DNA of 64,000 bases from Delftia sp. PS-11 (GCF_029870285.1 NZ_JACSYA010000017.1:1-64000); one strand, 5' to 3'. Positions 1-9,125 are shown, numbered from the stretch's first letter. Numbers and translations are program-made. The notes: generated from the sequence alone by a model not told the origin.

Positions 1-213
1 AACGCCCACGCTTATCGGCTGTATATTTTTAAGGATCGAAGCTGGCGATTTCTCGTTTTTGCTTCTGACTTGCTGCGATCAGCGAAGTCTTGTATTGTAG
101 CACAGTTTTTAGCGCTGTTTTGTTAATTTTTTAACTCAACTTGCCAGCGAAATAATTATTGCCTTCAGTGCAGCCCTGCATTATAGCACAATTTTTACTA
201 AACGCAATAGGCA
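1..213 (-). promoter_or_regulatory. Leader and tandem promoters of an rRNA operon reading off the left edge
   Basis: On the minus strand a perfect TATAAT (180-185) follows TTGCGT (202-207) with a 16-base spacer. A second copy of the same core reads TACAAT at 94-99. The two 18-base blocks 94-111 and 180-197 match at 16 of 18 positions, so the promoters look duplicated. Downstream on the minus strand, 21-37 reads GATCCTTAAAAATATAC (boxA-like), followed by an ACAGCCGATAAG-type stretch. I recognise this from leaders just before 16S or 23S genes in beta-proteobacteria. The rRNA gene itself lies outside the window, so the assignment rests on the leader resemblance. Nothing in 1-278 looks coding. 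Confidence 0.6.
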
Positions 214-278
214 AATTTTGCAACCCAAACCCTGAGGTTTGAGTTACTTTGATCAGGCCACACAAGCAACCCTCTCAT

Positions 279-307
279 AAAAAAAGCCACCCTCGCGGGT
301 GGCTTTT
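279..307 (-). terminator. Rho-independent terminator of tRNA-Ser
   Basis: GCCACCC and GGGTGGC form a stem with a TCGC loop. On the minus strand the stem is followed by seven U residues, seven bases after the CCA end of tRNA-Ser. The opposite strand carries a shorter U run. Confidence 0.85.
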
Positions 308-313
308 CAGGTT

Positions 314-406
314 TGGCGGAAACGGAGGGATTCGAACCCTCGATGAGGCTCTACACCCCATACTCCCTTAGCAGGGGAGCACCTTCGGCCACTCGGTCAC
401 GTTTCC
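314..406 (-). tRNA. tRNA-Ser, anticodon GCU
   Basis: The minus strand folds into a class II (long variable arm) cloverleaf. The acceptor halves GGAAACG and CGTTTCC pair, followed by discriminator G and an encoded CCA. The D arm contains GACCGAGTGG. The anticodon stem CTCCC/GGGAG encloses the loop CTGCTAA, giving anticodon GCU for AGC and AGU codons. The T arm carries GTTCGAATC. A TACAAT -10 lies 12 bases before the 5' end and a terminator follows the 3' end, so the gene appears to be its own transcription unit between lysC and the rRNA leader. Confidence 0.96.
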
Positions 407-417
407 GGAATGACGTT

Positions 418-423
418 ATTGTA
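418..423 (-). promoter_or_regulatory. Probable -10 box of tRNA-Ser
   Basis: The minus strand reads TACAAT here, preceded by a GC-rich GCGCGC and ending 11 bases before the mature tRNA 5' end. No good -35 hexamer is visible. The same TACAAT core occurs at the rRNA P2 promoter in this window. Confidence 0.45.
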
Positions 424-458
424 GCGCGCTTTTTTGCCGGTTTTGGGAAAAAAGCAAA

Positions 459-1724
459 TTATTCGCTTTTGTCGAGGCCGAAGGCAGTGTGCAGGGCGCG
501 CACAGCCAGCTCCAGGTACTTCTCATCGATGACGACAGAGGTCTTGATCTCAGAGGTGGAGATCATCTGGATGTTGACACCTTCCTGGCTCAGTGCACGG
601 AACATGGTGGAAGCCACGCCCACATGGCTGCGCATGCCGATGCCGACGATGCTGACCTTGGCAATATTGGTGTTGCCAACGACTTCGGCAGCACCCAGGG
701 CGGGAGCCACTTTTTCACGCAGCAGTTCCATGGCGCGCTGGTAGTCGCCCTGGCTGACGGTGAAGCTGAAGTCGGTCTTGCCGTCCTTGCTGATGTTCTG
801 GATGATCACATCGACTTCGATGTTGGCCTCGGCCACCGGCCCCAGGATGCCGTAGGCGATGCCGGGCGTGTCGGGCACGCCGAGCACGGAGATCTTGGCT
901 TCGCCACGGTTGAACGCGATGCCGGAAACGACGGCCTTTTCCATTTTTTCGTCTTCCTCAAAAGTAATCAGCGTGCCGGAGGTGGCTTCTTCCTCCAGAT
1001 CGATGTCCCAGGGCGTGAAGCTCGAGAGCACGCGCATGGGCACCTTGTACTTGCCAGCAAATTCCACCGAGCGGATTTGCAGCACCTTGGAGCCGAGGCT
1101 GGCCATTTCCAGCATTTCCTCGAAGCTCACGGTGTTCAGGCGCTTGGCGGCAGCGACCACGCGCGGGTCGGTGGTGTAGACGCCATCAACGTCGGTGTAA
1201 ATCAGGCACTCGGCTGCCTTGAGCGCTGCCGCCACGGCCACGGCCGAGGTGTCGGAGCCGCCACGACCCAGCGTGGTGATGTTGCCATTGGGGTCGATGC
1301 CCTGGAAGCCGGTGATGATGACCACGCGGCCGGCATCGAGTTCGGCGCGCACGCGCTTGTCATCGATGGATTCGATGCGGGCCTTGGTGAAGCTGCTGTC
1401 GGTGCACACAGGCACCTGCCAGCCGGCGAAGCTGACAGCTTCCAGACCTTCCGCCTGCAGGGCAATCGCCAGCAGGGCCGACGAAGCCTGCTCGCCCGTG
1501 GAGGCCAGCATGTCGAGTTCGCGGTAGTAGGCGGTCTTGGCGGAGCTGGGGGCCAGTTCGCTGGCCAGGCCGAGCAGACGGTTGGTCTCGCCACTCATGG
1601 CGCTGGGAACGACCACCATCTGGTGACCGGCCCTAGCCCACTTGGCCACGCGCTTGGCAACGTTGCGGATGCGCTCTGTCGAGCCCATCGAGGTGCCGCC
1701 GTATTTATGAACGATCAGTGCCAT
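459..1724 (-). CDS. lysC: Aspartate kinase
   Basis: LysC phosphorylates L-aspartate to 4-aspartyl phosphate, the first step towards lysine (and diaminopimelate), threonine and methionine. The 421-residue protein begins MALIVHKYGGTS, carrying the family's KYGGTS nucleotide/aspartate motif at residues 7-12. The kinase domain continues to about residue 245 (GRGGSDTSAVAVA near 155 is typical). Two ACT domains fill residues 265-421 (VLGVPDTPGIAYGI and SIVGIGMRSHVGVAS), as expected for a feedback-inhibited enzyme. Length is normal for the beta-proteobacterial monofunctional form. It is transcribed towards tRNA-Ser. No lysine riboswitch was recognised in the 95-base gap after tilS, although that gap holds an 11-base inverted repeat. 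Confidence 0.97.
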   Translation of the reverse strand: MALIVHKYGGTSMGSTERIRNVAKRVAKWARAGHQMVVVPSAMSGETNRLLGLASELAPSSAKTAYYRELDMLASTGEQASSALLAIALQAEGLEAVSFAGWQVPVCTDSSFTKARIESIDDKRVRAELDAGRVVIITGFQGIDPNGNITTLGRGGSDTSAVAVAAALKAAECLIYTDVDGVYTTDPRVVAAAKRLNTVSFEEMLEMASLGSKVLQIRSVEFAGKYKVPMRVLSSFTPWDIDLEEEATSGTLITFEEDEKMEKAVVSGIAFNRGEAKISVLGVPDTPGIAYGILGPVAEANIEVDVIIQNISKDGKTDFSFTVSQGDYQRAMELLREKVAPALGAAEVVGNTNIAKVSIVGIGMRSHVGVASTMFRALSQEGVNIQMISTSEIKTSVVIDEKYLELAVRALHTAFGLDKSE

Positions 1725-1768
1725 TGGATATCAAGGTGACGAAACTGCTTGCCACGGCGCTGTACGAC

Positions 1769-1819
1769 AAGGGTTTTGGCGCGCCGCCGGTTTTCGTACA
1801 AAGTTGGACCAAAACCCTT
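1769..1819. repeat. Inverted repeat upstream of lysC
   Basis: AAGGGTTTTGG (1769-1779) and its exact complement CCAAAACCCTT (1809-1819) are separated by 29 bases, between the tilS stop codon and the lysC start. The right arm touches the tilS stop. It could be a transcript hairpin or a protein site in the lysC leader; no U run follows. Confidence 0.4.
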
Positions 1820-2802
1820 CAATTGTACCAATCGAGCACAGCCCCCTGCCGGCGCACGAATCCACTCCCCATTTTGAGCTGGATGCGGTGTCCTCGCGTA
1901 CGGCAGGCACTGATCTGCGCCAGCAGTTGGTCAAGCTGCGCAGTGCTGGGCGTGGTGGCATGCACGCTGCGCAGCCAATGGCGCAGCATGTTGGCCTGCC
2001 GGGAGCGGCTCAGTTGCTGCAGACTGGCAATCTGCGGCGGGCTGCCGACCTGCGCAAGATCGGATTCGGCCAGCTCCTGCAGCAACTCGGCGGCTTCGGC
2101 GCAGTGGCGGCTGCTGCGCGCAAACGTGGCGCGAAACTGCGGAAAAACCTGCTGCAGGGCAGGCAGCAACTGGGCACGGATGCGGTTGCGCGTATAGCGT
2201 GCGTCCGCATTGGTCGGGTCTTCGATCCAATCCTGGCCGCGTACCGCCAGCCAGTCACGCAGCGCCTGGCCTGGCACGGCCAGCAGCGGCCGGTGCCATT
2301 CGAGCCCTGCCCTGCTCCAGCGCGCAGGCATGGCAGCCAGCCCGGCCACGCCCGCACCGCGCGACAGTGCCAGCAGCAGTGTTTCGGCCTGGTCATCGGC
2401 ATGCTGTGCAAGCGCCAGGCTGCGCACGGGCTGCTCCAGCGCGGGCCAGGGCTGAGAGACGGCCGCCGTCAGGGCCGCGTAGCGGTGCTGGCGCGCAGCA
2501 TCTTCCGGGCTCTGGCCCGGCGCATGACGCGCATCGACATGGCATACCTTCAGAGGAACAGCCAGCCGGGCGCACAGCTGCTCGCACTGCAGCGCAAATG
2601 CATCGGCTGCGGACTGCAGGCCATGGTGCACATGGACCGCCACGACCTGACCCGGCCAGCGCTGGGCACACGCCAGCAGCAGCGCGGTGGAATCGGCTCC
2701 GCCACTGAAGGCCACGGCCAGGGGCAGCTGCGGAGCAAAGCTGCGCATGGCTGCATCCAGCAGACTGGCGCCGCCGGGAGATTGCGGCAACGGCGTGTTC
2801 AT
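1819..2802 (-). CDS. tilS: tRNA(Ile)-lysidine synthetase, short form
   Basis: TilS attaches lysine to C34 of the CAU-anticodon tRNA-Ile so that it reads AUA. The start is set at the ATG at 2802 (MNTPLPQ), which places the PP-loop motif SGGADST at residues 33-39; an in-frame extension further upstream would run into accA. VHHGL and an ADDQAETLLL motif follow, both typical of the N-type ATP pyrophosphatase domain. The predicted 327 residues are about 100 fewer than E. coli TilS, so the C-terminal tRNA-binding domain is reduced. A terminator-like hairpin separates it from accA upstream. Confidence 0.93.
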   Translation of the reverse strand: MNTPLPQSPGGASLLDAAMRSFAPQLPLAVAFSGGADSTALLLACAQRWPGQVVAVHVHHGLQSAADAFALQCEQLCARLAVPLKVCHVDARHAPGQSPEDAARQHRYAALTAAVSQPWPALEQPVRSLALAQHADDQAETLLLALSRGAGVAGLAAMPARWSRAGLEWHRPLLAVPGQALRDWLAVRGQDWIEDPTNADARYTRNRIRAQLLPALQQVFPQFRATFARSSRHCAEAAELLQELAESDLAQVGSPPQIASLQQLSRSRQANMLRHWLRSVHATTPSTAQLDQLLAQISACRTRGHRIQLKMGSGFVRRQGAVLDWYN

Positions 2803-2843
2803 GGTCTCGGTTTCCACAATGGCGATGGGGAATGCGGCACGCA

Positions 2844-2868
2844 AAACAAACGGCTCCCTCGGGAGCCG
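2844..2868 (-). terminator. Terminator after accA
   Basis: CGGCTCCC and GGGAGCCG form an 8-bp stem with a 2-base loop. On the minus strand it is followed by UUUGUUUUG, 38 bases after the accA stop and before the tilS start. Confidence 0.7.
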
Positions 2869-2905
2869 TCCAGTGTGCCAGAGCGCGCAGGCTCTCTGGG
2901 TCCGC

Positions 2906-3883
2906 TCAGCGGTTGTCTGCCTTGGTATCGGCGAAGCGGCCGTAGCTCTGCAGTCGTTCGTAGCGGCGATCCTGCAGTTCACGCGGCTTGAGGTCGGCCA
3001 GCTGGCGGTAGGCATCGCCCAGCGCACGCTTGAGAAAGATTGCCATCTGGCGGGGATCGCGGTGAGCGCCGCCCACGGGTTCATTGACGATTTTGTCCAC
3101 CAGGCCCAGGGCCTTGAGGCGGTGGGCAGTGATGCCCATAGCATCGGCCGCATCCTGGGCTTTTTCGCCGGTCTTCCAGAGGATGGAGGCGCAGCCCTCA
3201 GGGCTGATGACGGAGTAGACGGCGTATTGCAGCATCAGGACCTGGTCGGCCACGGCAATGGCCAGCGCGCCGCCCGAGCCGCCTTCACCGATGATGGTGG
3301 TGATGATGGGCGTCTCCAGCTGGGCCATCTCGTAGATGTTGCGGCCAATCGCCTCGGACTGGCCACGCTCCTCGGCATCGATGCCGGGGAAGGCGCCAGG
3401 GGTATCGACGAAGGTGAAGACCGGCAGGCCGAACTTCTCGGCCGTCTTCATGAGGCGCAGCGCCTTGCGGTAGCCCTCGGGACGGGTCATGCCGAAGTTG
3501 CGCAGTGTGCGCTCCTTGGTGTCGCGGCCTTTCTGGTGGCCGATGACCATGCAGGCGATGCCGTTGAAGCGCGCAAGGCCGCCGACGATGGACTGGTCGT
3601 CGGCGAAATGCCGGTCGCCATGCATCTCCACGAAGTCGGTGAAGCAGTCGCGCACGTAGTCGAGCGTGTAGGGGCGCTCGGTATGGCGCGCGATCTTGGT
3701 GATCTGCCATGGGGACAGATCGCTGTAGATGTCCTTGGTCAGCTGCAGGCTTTTCTTGCTGAGCTGCTCTATCTCTTCAGAGATATCGACTGCGCTTTCG
3801 GTCTGCACGTAGCGCAGTTCCTCGATTTTGGATTCAAGCTCGGCGATCGGTTGCTCAAAATCCAGAAAGTTCTTTTTCGCCAA
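2906..3883 (-). CDS. accA: Acetyl-CoA carboxylase carboxyltransferase subunit alpha
   Basis: AccA pairs with AccD to move the carboxyl group from carboxy-biotin to acetyl-CoA, giving malonyl-CoA for fatty acid synthesis. The 325-residue protein starts [13 protein letters not shown] and has the usual N-terminal helical region (residues 5-60). The crotonase-fold core includes [33 protein letters not shown] and [11 protein letters not shown], all strongly conserved in this subunit. Length matches the family. It lies downstream of the DNA glycosylase gene on the same strand; the gap of 84 bases leaves room for its own promoter. Confidence 0.97.
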   Translation of the reverse strand: MAKKNFLDFEQPIAELESKIEELRYVQTESAVDISEEIEQLSKKSLQLTKDIYSDLSPWQITKIARHTERPYTLDYVRDCFTDFVEMHGDRHFADDQSIVGGLARFNGIACMVIGHQKGRDTKERTLRNFGMTRPEGYRKALRLMKTAEKFGLPVFTFVDTPGAFPGIDAEERGQSEAIGRNIYEMAQLETPIITTIIGEGGSGGALAIAVADQVLMLQYAVYSVISPEGCASILWKTGEKAQDAADAMGITAHRLKALGLVDKIVNEPVGGAHRDPRQMAIFLKRALGDAYRQLADLKPRELQDRRYERLQSYGRFADTKADNR

Positions 3884-3967
3884 CGTAATTCTCCTTGTCC
3901 CAGCCTGGCATGGTGCATGCGTTCGGGCCGGAAAACGGGGGGATGATCGGGTGTGATCGGATAGTCT

Positions 3968-4756
3968 TCAGGCTGCAGGCTGCGGTTCGAGCGAGCGCCA
4001 AATATACCAAGTCGCCACGGTGCACCATGGTTTCCAGGCTTCGGCAACTTCGCGGGCCTCGCTGCGGCTGACAGGATCACCGGAAAAATAGTTCCGGCTG
4101 ATGCCGGAAATCAAGCCTGCATCGTCCAGCGGCAGCACATTGGGGCGGCGCAGGAAGAAGATGAGGAACATCTCCGCCGTCCAGCGGCCTACGCCGCGGA
4201 TGGACATCAGCTCGGCGATGATGGCTTCGTCGCCCATGCCCTGCCAGTCGTCCTGATGCAGGCGGTGTTCGGTGAAGTGCAGCGCCAGATCGACCAGGTA
4301 GTCGACCTTGCGCGCGGACAGGCCCACGGCCCGCATGTCATCGACCTTGAGCTTGAGCACCAGCTCGGGCGTCATCTGCGCGGGCAGCCTGGAGAATTTA
4401 TTCCACAGCGCCTGCGCGGATTTGGCGGCTATCTGCTGGCCCACGATGGAGCGCGCCAGCGTGGCGAAGGCATCGCCGCCGGGCTGCAGCGCCAGATGGG
4501 CAAAGCGCGGAATGAGCCGCTTCATCACGCGGTCACGGCGCACGAGCTGGCGGCAGGCCTCAGCCCAGTAGGCAGGTGCGCCTTCGGGCGGTGGGGGCAG
4601 AACAATCTTGACTTTGGCAGGAGCCGCCGGGGCTGCGGCGCGCGCGCCCAGAGTGACCACAGGCAGCGGCGCTGGCTGCTGTGCAGGCACGGGCAGATCG
4701 GCCACCAGCGGCAGCTGTTCAAATTCCATGGTGTCCAGAGGCTTGGAGGTGGCCAT
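3968..4756 (-). CDS. DNA-3-methyladenine glycosylase II-type (HhH-GPD) protein
   Basis: A base-excision repair glycosylase of the HhH-GPD superfamily, probably acting on alkylated bases. The C-terminal half contains SIVGQQIAAKSA, the helix-hairpin-helix MSIRGVGRWTAEMFLIF, and LPLDDAGL, whose aspartate occupies the catalytic position of AlkA-like enzymes. The first 75 residues are Pro/Ala-rich and look disordered. I chose the ATG at 4756 (MATSKPLD); an in-frame ATG at 4798 would lie 12 bases from the cysS stop. Conserved gene order (cysS, glycosylase, accA on one strand) suggests co-transcription. Substrate specificity cannot be read from sequence. Confidence 0.87.
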   Translation of the reverse strand: MATSKPLDTMEFEQLPLVADLPVPAQQPAPLPVVTLGARAAAPAAPAKVKIVLPPPPEGAPAYWAEACRQLVRRDRVMKRLIPRFAHLALQPGGDAFATLARSIVGQQIAAKSAQALWNKFSRLPAQMTPELVLKLKVDDMRAVGLSARKVDYLVDLALHFTEHRLHQDDWQGMGDEAIIAELMSIRGVGRWTAEMFLIFFLRRPNVLPLDDAGLISGISRNYFSGDPVSRSEAREVAEAWKPWCTVATWYIWRSLEPQPAA

Positions 4757-4809
4757 CGTCACAGCAGTCCTCCGCGCCTGGCACGGCATATCTGGCAAAC
4801 CATCAGGGA

Positions 4810-6195
4810 TCAGCCTTTGGCGGCTGCCTCCCAGGTCGTACCGGCGGCAGAGTCCTTGAGCACGATGCCCTGCTCCAGCAATGCCTTGCGGATGCGGTCG
4901 GCCTCGGCCCAGTCCTTGGCGGCCTTGGCAGCTGCGCGCGCAGCGATCTGCGCCTCGATGGCGGCTGCATCCAGGCCGGATGCGCCAGCCTGCAGGAAAG
5001 CCTGCGGGTCGCCCTGCAGCAGTCCCAGGCAGCCACCCAGGGACTTGAGCAGCCCTGCTGTCTGCGCGCTTTTGCTGCGATTGACTTCGGCGGCCAGCTC
5101 GAACAGCACGGCAACGGCTTCGGGCGTGCCGAAATCCTCGTCCATGGCAGCCTTGAAACGCGCTGCGAAGGGGTTGCCCCAGTCGATGGCGGACTCTGCC
5201 GGCGCCACCAGGCTCAACGCGGTGTACAGGCGCTTGAGCGCGCTGCGGGCATCGTTCAGATGCACGTCGCTGTAGTTCAGCGGGCTGCGGTAGTGGCTGC
5301 GCACGACGAAGAAGCGCACGGTTTCCGCGTCATATTCCTTGAGCACGTCGCGGATGGTGAAGAAGTTGCCCAACGATTTGGACATCTTTTCGTTGTCCAC
5401 GTTGATGAAGCCGTTGTGCATCCAAAGCTGCGCGAACGGCCTGCCAGTCGCTCCTTCGCTCTGGGCGATCTCGTTTTCATGGTGGGGAAACTGCAGGTCC
5501 GCACCGCCGCCGTGGATGTCGAAGCTCTCGCCGAGCATCTCGCAGCCCATGGCCGAGCATTCGATGTGCCAGCCGGGGCGGCCAGCGCCCCAGGGGCTGG
5601 ACCACTTGACCTCGTCGGGCTCGCTGGGCTTGGCGCTTTTCCAGAGCACGAAGTCCAGCGGATCTTGCTTGCCATCCTGCACGGCCACGCGCTCGCCCGC
5701 CTGCAGTTCGTCGAGCGACTTGCCCGACAGCTTGCCGTAGCCGGGGAACTTGCGCACGGCGAAGTTCACGTCGCCATCGCTGCCCTGGTAGGCCAAGCCC
5801 TTGTCCTGCAGGCGCCCGATCAGGGACAGCATCTGCGGCACATACTCGGTGGCGCGCGGCTCGAAGGTCGGACGCTCGATGCCCAGGGCATCGGCGTCCT
5901 GGTGCAGCGCGTCGATCATGCGGTCGGTCAGCGAGCGGATGGTTTCGCCGTTCTCCACGGCACGCCGGATGATCTTGTCATCGATGTCGGTGATGTTGCG
6001 CACGTAGGTCACGCGCAGGCCGCTGGCGCGCAGCCAGCGCTGCACCACGTCGAAGGCGACCATGGAGCGCGCATGCCCCAGGTGGCACAGGTCGTACACG
6101 GTCATGCCGCAGACGTACATGCGCACATGGCCCGGTTCGATGGGGGAAAACGCTTCCAATGCACGCGACAGCGTGTTGTAGATACGCAAACTCAT
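4810..6195 (-). CDS. cysS: Cysteine--tRNA ligase
   Basis: Class I synthetase charging tRNA-Cys. The 461-residue protein has the zinc-ligand cysteine at C29 (VCGMTVYD), the HIGH-type signature HLGH at 38-41, GWHIECSAM with further zinc ligands, and the KMSKSLGN loop that binds ATP. The C-terminal DALR-type anticodon region is present and ends with an Ala-rich helix typical of this family. It begins the minus-strand run cysS, glycosylase, accA. It is divergent from the TPR-protein gene across 194 bases. Confidence 0.97.
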   Translation of the reverse strand: MSLRIYNTLSRALEAFSPIEPGHVRMYVCGMTVYDLCHLGHARSMVAFDVVQRWLRASGLRVTYVRNITDIDDKIIRRAVENGETIRSLTDRMIDALHQDADALGIERPTFEPRATEYVPQMLSLIGRLQDKGLAYQGSDGDVNFAVRKFPGYGKLSGKSLDELQAGERVAVQDGKQDPLDFVLWKSAKPSEPDEVKWSSPWGAGRPGWHIECSAMGCEMLGESFDIHGGGADLQFPHHENEIAQSEGATGRPFAQLWMHNGFINVDNEKMSKSLGNFFTIRDVLKEYDAETVRFFVVRSHYRSPLNYSDVHLNDARSALKRLYTALSLVAPAESAIDWGNPFAARFKAAMDEDFGTPEAVAVLFELAAEVNRSKSAQTAGLLKSLGGCLGLLQGDPQAFLQAGASGLDAAAIEAQIAARAAAKAAKDWAEADRIRKALLEQGIVLKDSAAGTTWEAAAKG

Positions 6196-6325
6196 GGATG
6201 TCTATCAGGGGGAGAAAGAGCCGCTGCAGGGGACGCTTTCCACGCGCGCCGCCGGGCCCTTGGCACCAAGGAATGCTTGTTGCGCGGCAGGCGCGCAGCC
6301 CGTGTGGCCCAGCACACCCCTCAGC

Positions 6326-6331
6326 TACAAT
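6326..6331 (+). promoter_or_regulatory. Possible -10 box for the TPR/cyclophilin run
   Basis: TACAAT stands 58 bases before the TPR-protein ATG in the cysS/TPR divergent gap. The same core is used at other likely promoters here, but no convincing -35 is visible. Confidence 0.35.
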
Positions 6332-6389
6332 CCGCCGCAGTATAAGCCCGCGCCGCGGGGCGTTCCCCCGAGGCCTCGAAAGCACCTAC

Positions 6390-6941
6390 ATGCCTCTACG
6401 CAACTCGTTTCACTGCACACTGCGCCTTGCGGCACTGGCGGCCCTGCTGGCCAGTGCGCCAGCCTGGGCCAATGACTATGCCGAAGTGAATCAGTTGCTG
6501 CGCAATGGCAAGAGCGCCCAGGCGCTGGCGCGCGCCGAAGCCTACCTGGGCAGCAGCGACAGGGCCGCCCGGGACCCGCAGATGCGTTTTCTCAAGGCCG
6601 TGGCGCTGACCGACAGCGGCAGGACCGAAGAAGCCACCGCAGCCCTGAACCAGCTCATCGAGGACTACCCCGAGCTGCCCGAGCCCTACAACAATCTGGC
6701 AGTGATCTATGCGGGCCAGAATCAGCTCGACAAGGCCAGGGCCGCTCTGGAAAACGCGGTGCGCAACAACCCCGGCTATGGCGTGGCCTACGAAAATCTC
6801 GGCGACATCCATGCGCGCCTGGCTTACGAGGCCTACGCCAAGGCACAGGGCCTCGAAGGCCGAGCCGCCAGTGTGCGCCCCAAGCTGAGGCTGCTGCGCG
6901 ATCTGCTGCAGGCTCCGGGCGCCGGCGCCAGCGCGAAATAG
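6390..6941 (+). CDS. Exported tetratricopeptide-repeat protein
   Basis: The start at 6390 gives 183 residues with a clear signal peptide (MPLRNSF then a hydrophobic stretch ending SAPAWA, residues 1-27). The remainder is all-helical and carries TPR-type repeats, for example [43 protein letters not shown] and [27 protein letters not shown] periplasmic scaffold or chaperone-like role is plausible. No enzymatic motif is seen. It lies 74 bases before the exported cyclophilin gene on the same strand, so the two may act in the same compartment. Confidence 0.8.
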   Translation: MPLRNSFHCTLRLAALAALLASAPAWANDYAEVNQLLRNGKSAQALARAEAYLGSSDRAARDPQMRFLKAVALTDSGRTEEATAALNQLIEDYPELPEPYNNLAVIYAGQNQLDKARAALENAVRNNPGYGVAYENLGDIHARLAYEAYAKAQGLEGRAASVRPKLRLLRDLLQAPGAGASAK

Positions 6942-7015
6942 CCCGCGCCAGCCGGCTTGCCCCGGCAATTTCCGTTCCCCTCACAGCCGCACTGGCTTCA
7001 CTGGAGATGATCCGC

Positions 7016-7603
7016 ATGACCACACGCCGCAAAGCGTCGCTGTCCCTGGCCGGCATGACGCTGGCCGCCGCCCTGTTTTCCGCACTGCCCGCATGGGCGC
7101 AGACTGCGATGCCCAAGGTCCAGCTCAAGACCAGCATGGGCGACATCGTGGTGGAGCTCAACGAAGCCAAAGCGCCCAGGACTGTGGCCAATTTCCTGCA
7201 ATATGTGCGCGACAGGCACTATGACGGCACGGTCTTTCACCGGGTCATGGACGGCTTCATGATCCAGGGCGGCGGCATGGATGCCGCTCTCAAGGAAAAA
7301 GCCACGCGTGCGCCCATCGCGCTGGAGGCGTCCAATGGCCTCAAGAACGATCGGGGCACCATCGCCATGGCGCGCACAGGCAACCCCAACTCGGCCACGT
7401 CGCAGTTCTTCATCAACGTGGTGGACAACGACATGCTCAACGCGCCCAAGCCGGACGGCTACGGCTATGCGGTCTTTGGCCGCGTCGTACAGGGCATGGA
7501 TGTGGTGGACAAAATCCGCACCGTGGCAACGGGCAACCGGGGCATGCACCAGAATGTACCTCTGCAGCCAGTGACCATCGTTTCGGCCACTGAAGTCAAA
7601 TAA
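7016..7603 (+). CDS. ppiA: Periplasmic cyclophilin-type peptidyl-prolyl isomerase
   Basis: Catalyses cis-trans isomerisation of proline peptide bonds in exported proteins. A GGAG at 7003-7006 favours the ATG at 7016 over that at 7007. The first 26 residues ([10 protein letters not shown] to PAWA) form a signal peptide. The cyclophilin core has [31 protein letters not shown] and [18 protein letters not shown], covering the usual catalytic Arg, Phe/Met/Gln and Asn/Phe-Phe positions. The bacterial W-less short form of about 165 core residues is present. It is followed within 62 bases by the cytoplasmic homologue ppiB. Confidence 0.92.
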   Translation: MTTRRKASLSLAGMTLAAALFSALPAWAQTAMPKVQLKTSMGDIVVELNEAKAPRTVANFLQYVRDRHYDGTVFHRVMDGFMIQGGGMDAALKEKATRAPIALEASNGLKNDRGTIAMARTGNPNSATSQFFINVVDNDMLNAPKPDGYGYAVFGRVVQGMDVVDKIRTVATGNRGMHQNVPLQPVTIVSATEVK

Positions 7604-7664
7604 CCCCCATGCGCGCCACAGACCCTGCGGCGCGCCCTCCACACCTGCCAACCCAGGAACCTCC

Positions 7665-8171
7665 ATGAGCAATCCCCAAGTCGAACTGCACATCGCCAGC
7701 CACGGCGTTATCACCCTCGAACTCGACGCTGCCAAGGCACCCAAGAGCACCGAGAACTTCCTGGCCTACGTGAACAACGGCCATTACAACAACACCATCT
7801 TCCACCGCATCATTGACGGTTTCATGATCCAGGGCGGCGGCTTCGAGCCCGGCATGAAGCAAAAGGACACTGATGCGCCCATCGAGAACGAAGCCCAGAA
7901 CGGCCTGAAGAACGACAAGTACACCATCGCCATGGCACGCACTGGCGACCCGCACTCGGCCACGGCCCAGTTCTTCATCAACGTGGCCGACAATGGCTTC
8001 CTCAACCACACCTCGCCCAGCCCGCAAGGCTGGGGCTATGCCGTGTTCGGCAAGGTGATCAAGGGCACGGAAATCGTGGACAAGCTGCGCAGCGTCAAGA
8101 CCGGCCGCAGCGGCTTCCACCAGGACGTGCCCAAGGATGACGTGGTCATCGAAAAGGCCGTGGCCCTGTAA
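7665..8171 (+). CDS. ppiB: Cytoplasmic cyclophilin-type peptidyl-prolyl isomerase
   Basis: A 168-residue cyclophilin without a signal peptide ([15 protein letters not shown]). The catalytic landmarks [32 protein letters not shown] and [18 protein letters not shown] are intact and closely parallel the upstream exported paralogue. The length is that of E. coli PpiB. AGGAACCTCC before the ATG is an adequate ribosome-binding site. Two tandem cyclophilins, one exported and one cytoplasmic, suggest an old duplication with split localisation. Two stem-loops follow the stop codon. Confidence 0.95.
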   Translation: MSNPQVELHIASHGVITLELDAAKAPKSTENFLAYVNNGHYNNTIFHRIIDGFMIQGGGFEPGMKQKDTDAPIENEAQNGLKNDKYTIAMARTGDPHSATAQFFINVADNGFLNHTSPSPQGWGYAVFGKVIKGTEIVDKLRSVKTGRSGFHQDVPKDDVVIEKAVAL

Positions 8172-8202
8172 GACTCGCCACGCATGGGCGGCCCAGGCCG
8201 CC

Positions 8203-8277
8203 CTGTTGCCCATGCGCATGGCGCACTGCCCGTGCGCATGGGCAACAGTCCTCACAGCATGCCCAGACGGGCATGCT
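8203..8277. repeat. Two consecutive stem-loops between ppiB and lpxH
   Basis: CTGTTGCCCATGCGCA (8203-8218) is perfectly complementary to 8233-8248 across a 14-base loop. Immediately after, AGCATGCCC (8256-8264) pairs with GGGCATGCT (8269-8277) across 4 bases. Neither is followed by a U run on the plus strand, so they are not standard terminators. They could act as mRNA stabilisers, as part of a factor-dependent terminator, or as a REP-like element. Confidence 0.65.
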
Positions 8278-8288
8278 CTCATCCCGAC

Positions 8289-9125
8289 ATGACCGCAGCG
8301 CCCTGCCCGCCTTGCACCCAGCCTGCCGTGGCCGAATGGCACTTGCCCGCTGGCTGGCGCACCCTGGATTTCATCTCGGACCTGCATCTGCAGGCCAGCG
8401 AGCCTGACACCGTGCAGGCCTTGCAGCGCTATCTCGCTGCCACGAATGCCGATGGGGTTTTCATCCTGGGCGATCTGTTCGAGGTCTGGGTCGGCGATGA
8501 TGCGCTGCAAGAGCCGGGCAGCTTCGAGGCTGCCTGCGCCGCCATGCTGCGCGAGGCGGCCAGCCGCCGGCCCCTGTTCTTCATGCAGGGCAACCGCGAC
8601 TTCCTGACGGGAGCGGAATTCGACGCGCAGTGCGGCACGCGCACGCTGGCCGACCCCACGGTGCTCGATTGCGGCAGCCAGCGCCTGCTGCTGAGCCATG
8701 GCGATGCGCTGTGTCTGGACGACACCGACTATCAGCGCTTTCGAGCCATGGCACGCTCACAGGCATGGCAGACCGCCTTCCTCGCGCAGCCGCTGGAGAG
8801 CCGGCGCGCGCAGGCGCGCGGCATCCGGCAGGAAAGCGAGTCGCGCAAAATCGCCACGCACCAGGGCCGGGCGGCCATGCCGGCCTATGCCGACCTGGAC
8901 GCGGATGCCACGCGCTGCTGGCTGCAGGCAGGCCAGGCCGCGACACTGATCCACGGCCATACGCACCGCCCGGCAGAGCATGCGCTGGGCGATGGCATGC
9001 GCCGTTTCGTGCTCAGCGACTGGGACCTGAGCGCACAGGAGCCGCGCGCCGAAGTGCTGCGCTGGCAGCGTGGCCAGGGCATGCGCCGCCTGCCGCTGGC
9101 CCAGGTGCTGGCGCAGCGGCCATGA
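8289..9125 (+). CDS. lpxH: UDP-2,3-diacylglucosamine diphosphatase
   Basis: LpxH hydrolyses UDP-2,3-diacylglucosamine to lipid X and UMP in lipid A synthesis, at the inner face of the inner membrane. The 278-residue protein has the full metallophosphoesterase series: FISDLHL (D-x-H), ILGDLFEVWVGDD, QGNRDF, LLSHGDALC and IHGHTHRP. The start at 8289 (MTAAPCPP) is preferred because upstream in-frame sequence would lie in the stem-loop region. It overlaps mtfA by four bases (ATGA), indicating translational coupling. Confidence 0.94.
   Translation: MTAAPCPPCTQPAVAEWHLPAGWRTLDFISDLHLQASEPDTVQALQRYLAATNADGVFILGDLFEVWVGDDALQEPGSFEAACAAMLREAASRRPLFFMQGNRDFLTGAEFDAQCGTRTLADPTVLDCGSQRLLLSHGDALCLDDTDYQRFRAMARSQAWQTAFLAQPLESRRAQARGIRQESESRKIATHQGRAAMPAYADLDADATRCWLQAGQAATLIHGHTHRPAEHALGDGMRRFVLSDWDLSAQEPRAEVLRWQRGQGMRRLPLAQVLAQRP

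Noticed and set aside
314..406. tRNA-Ser as an integration site of a genomic island
   Set aside because: The AT-rich flank is better explained by rRNA promoters; no integrase gene or repeated tRNA 3' end is present.
489..1739. 416-codon open frame antisense to lysC
   Set aside because: Product is His/Gly-rich without any domain; the frame is open only because the lysC codons are GC-rich. lysC itself is a full-length recognisable enzyme.
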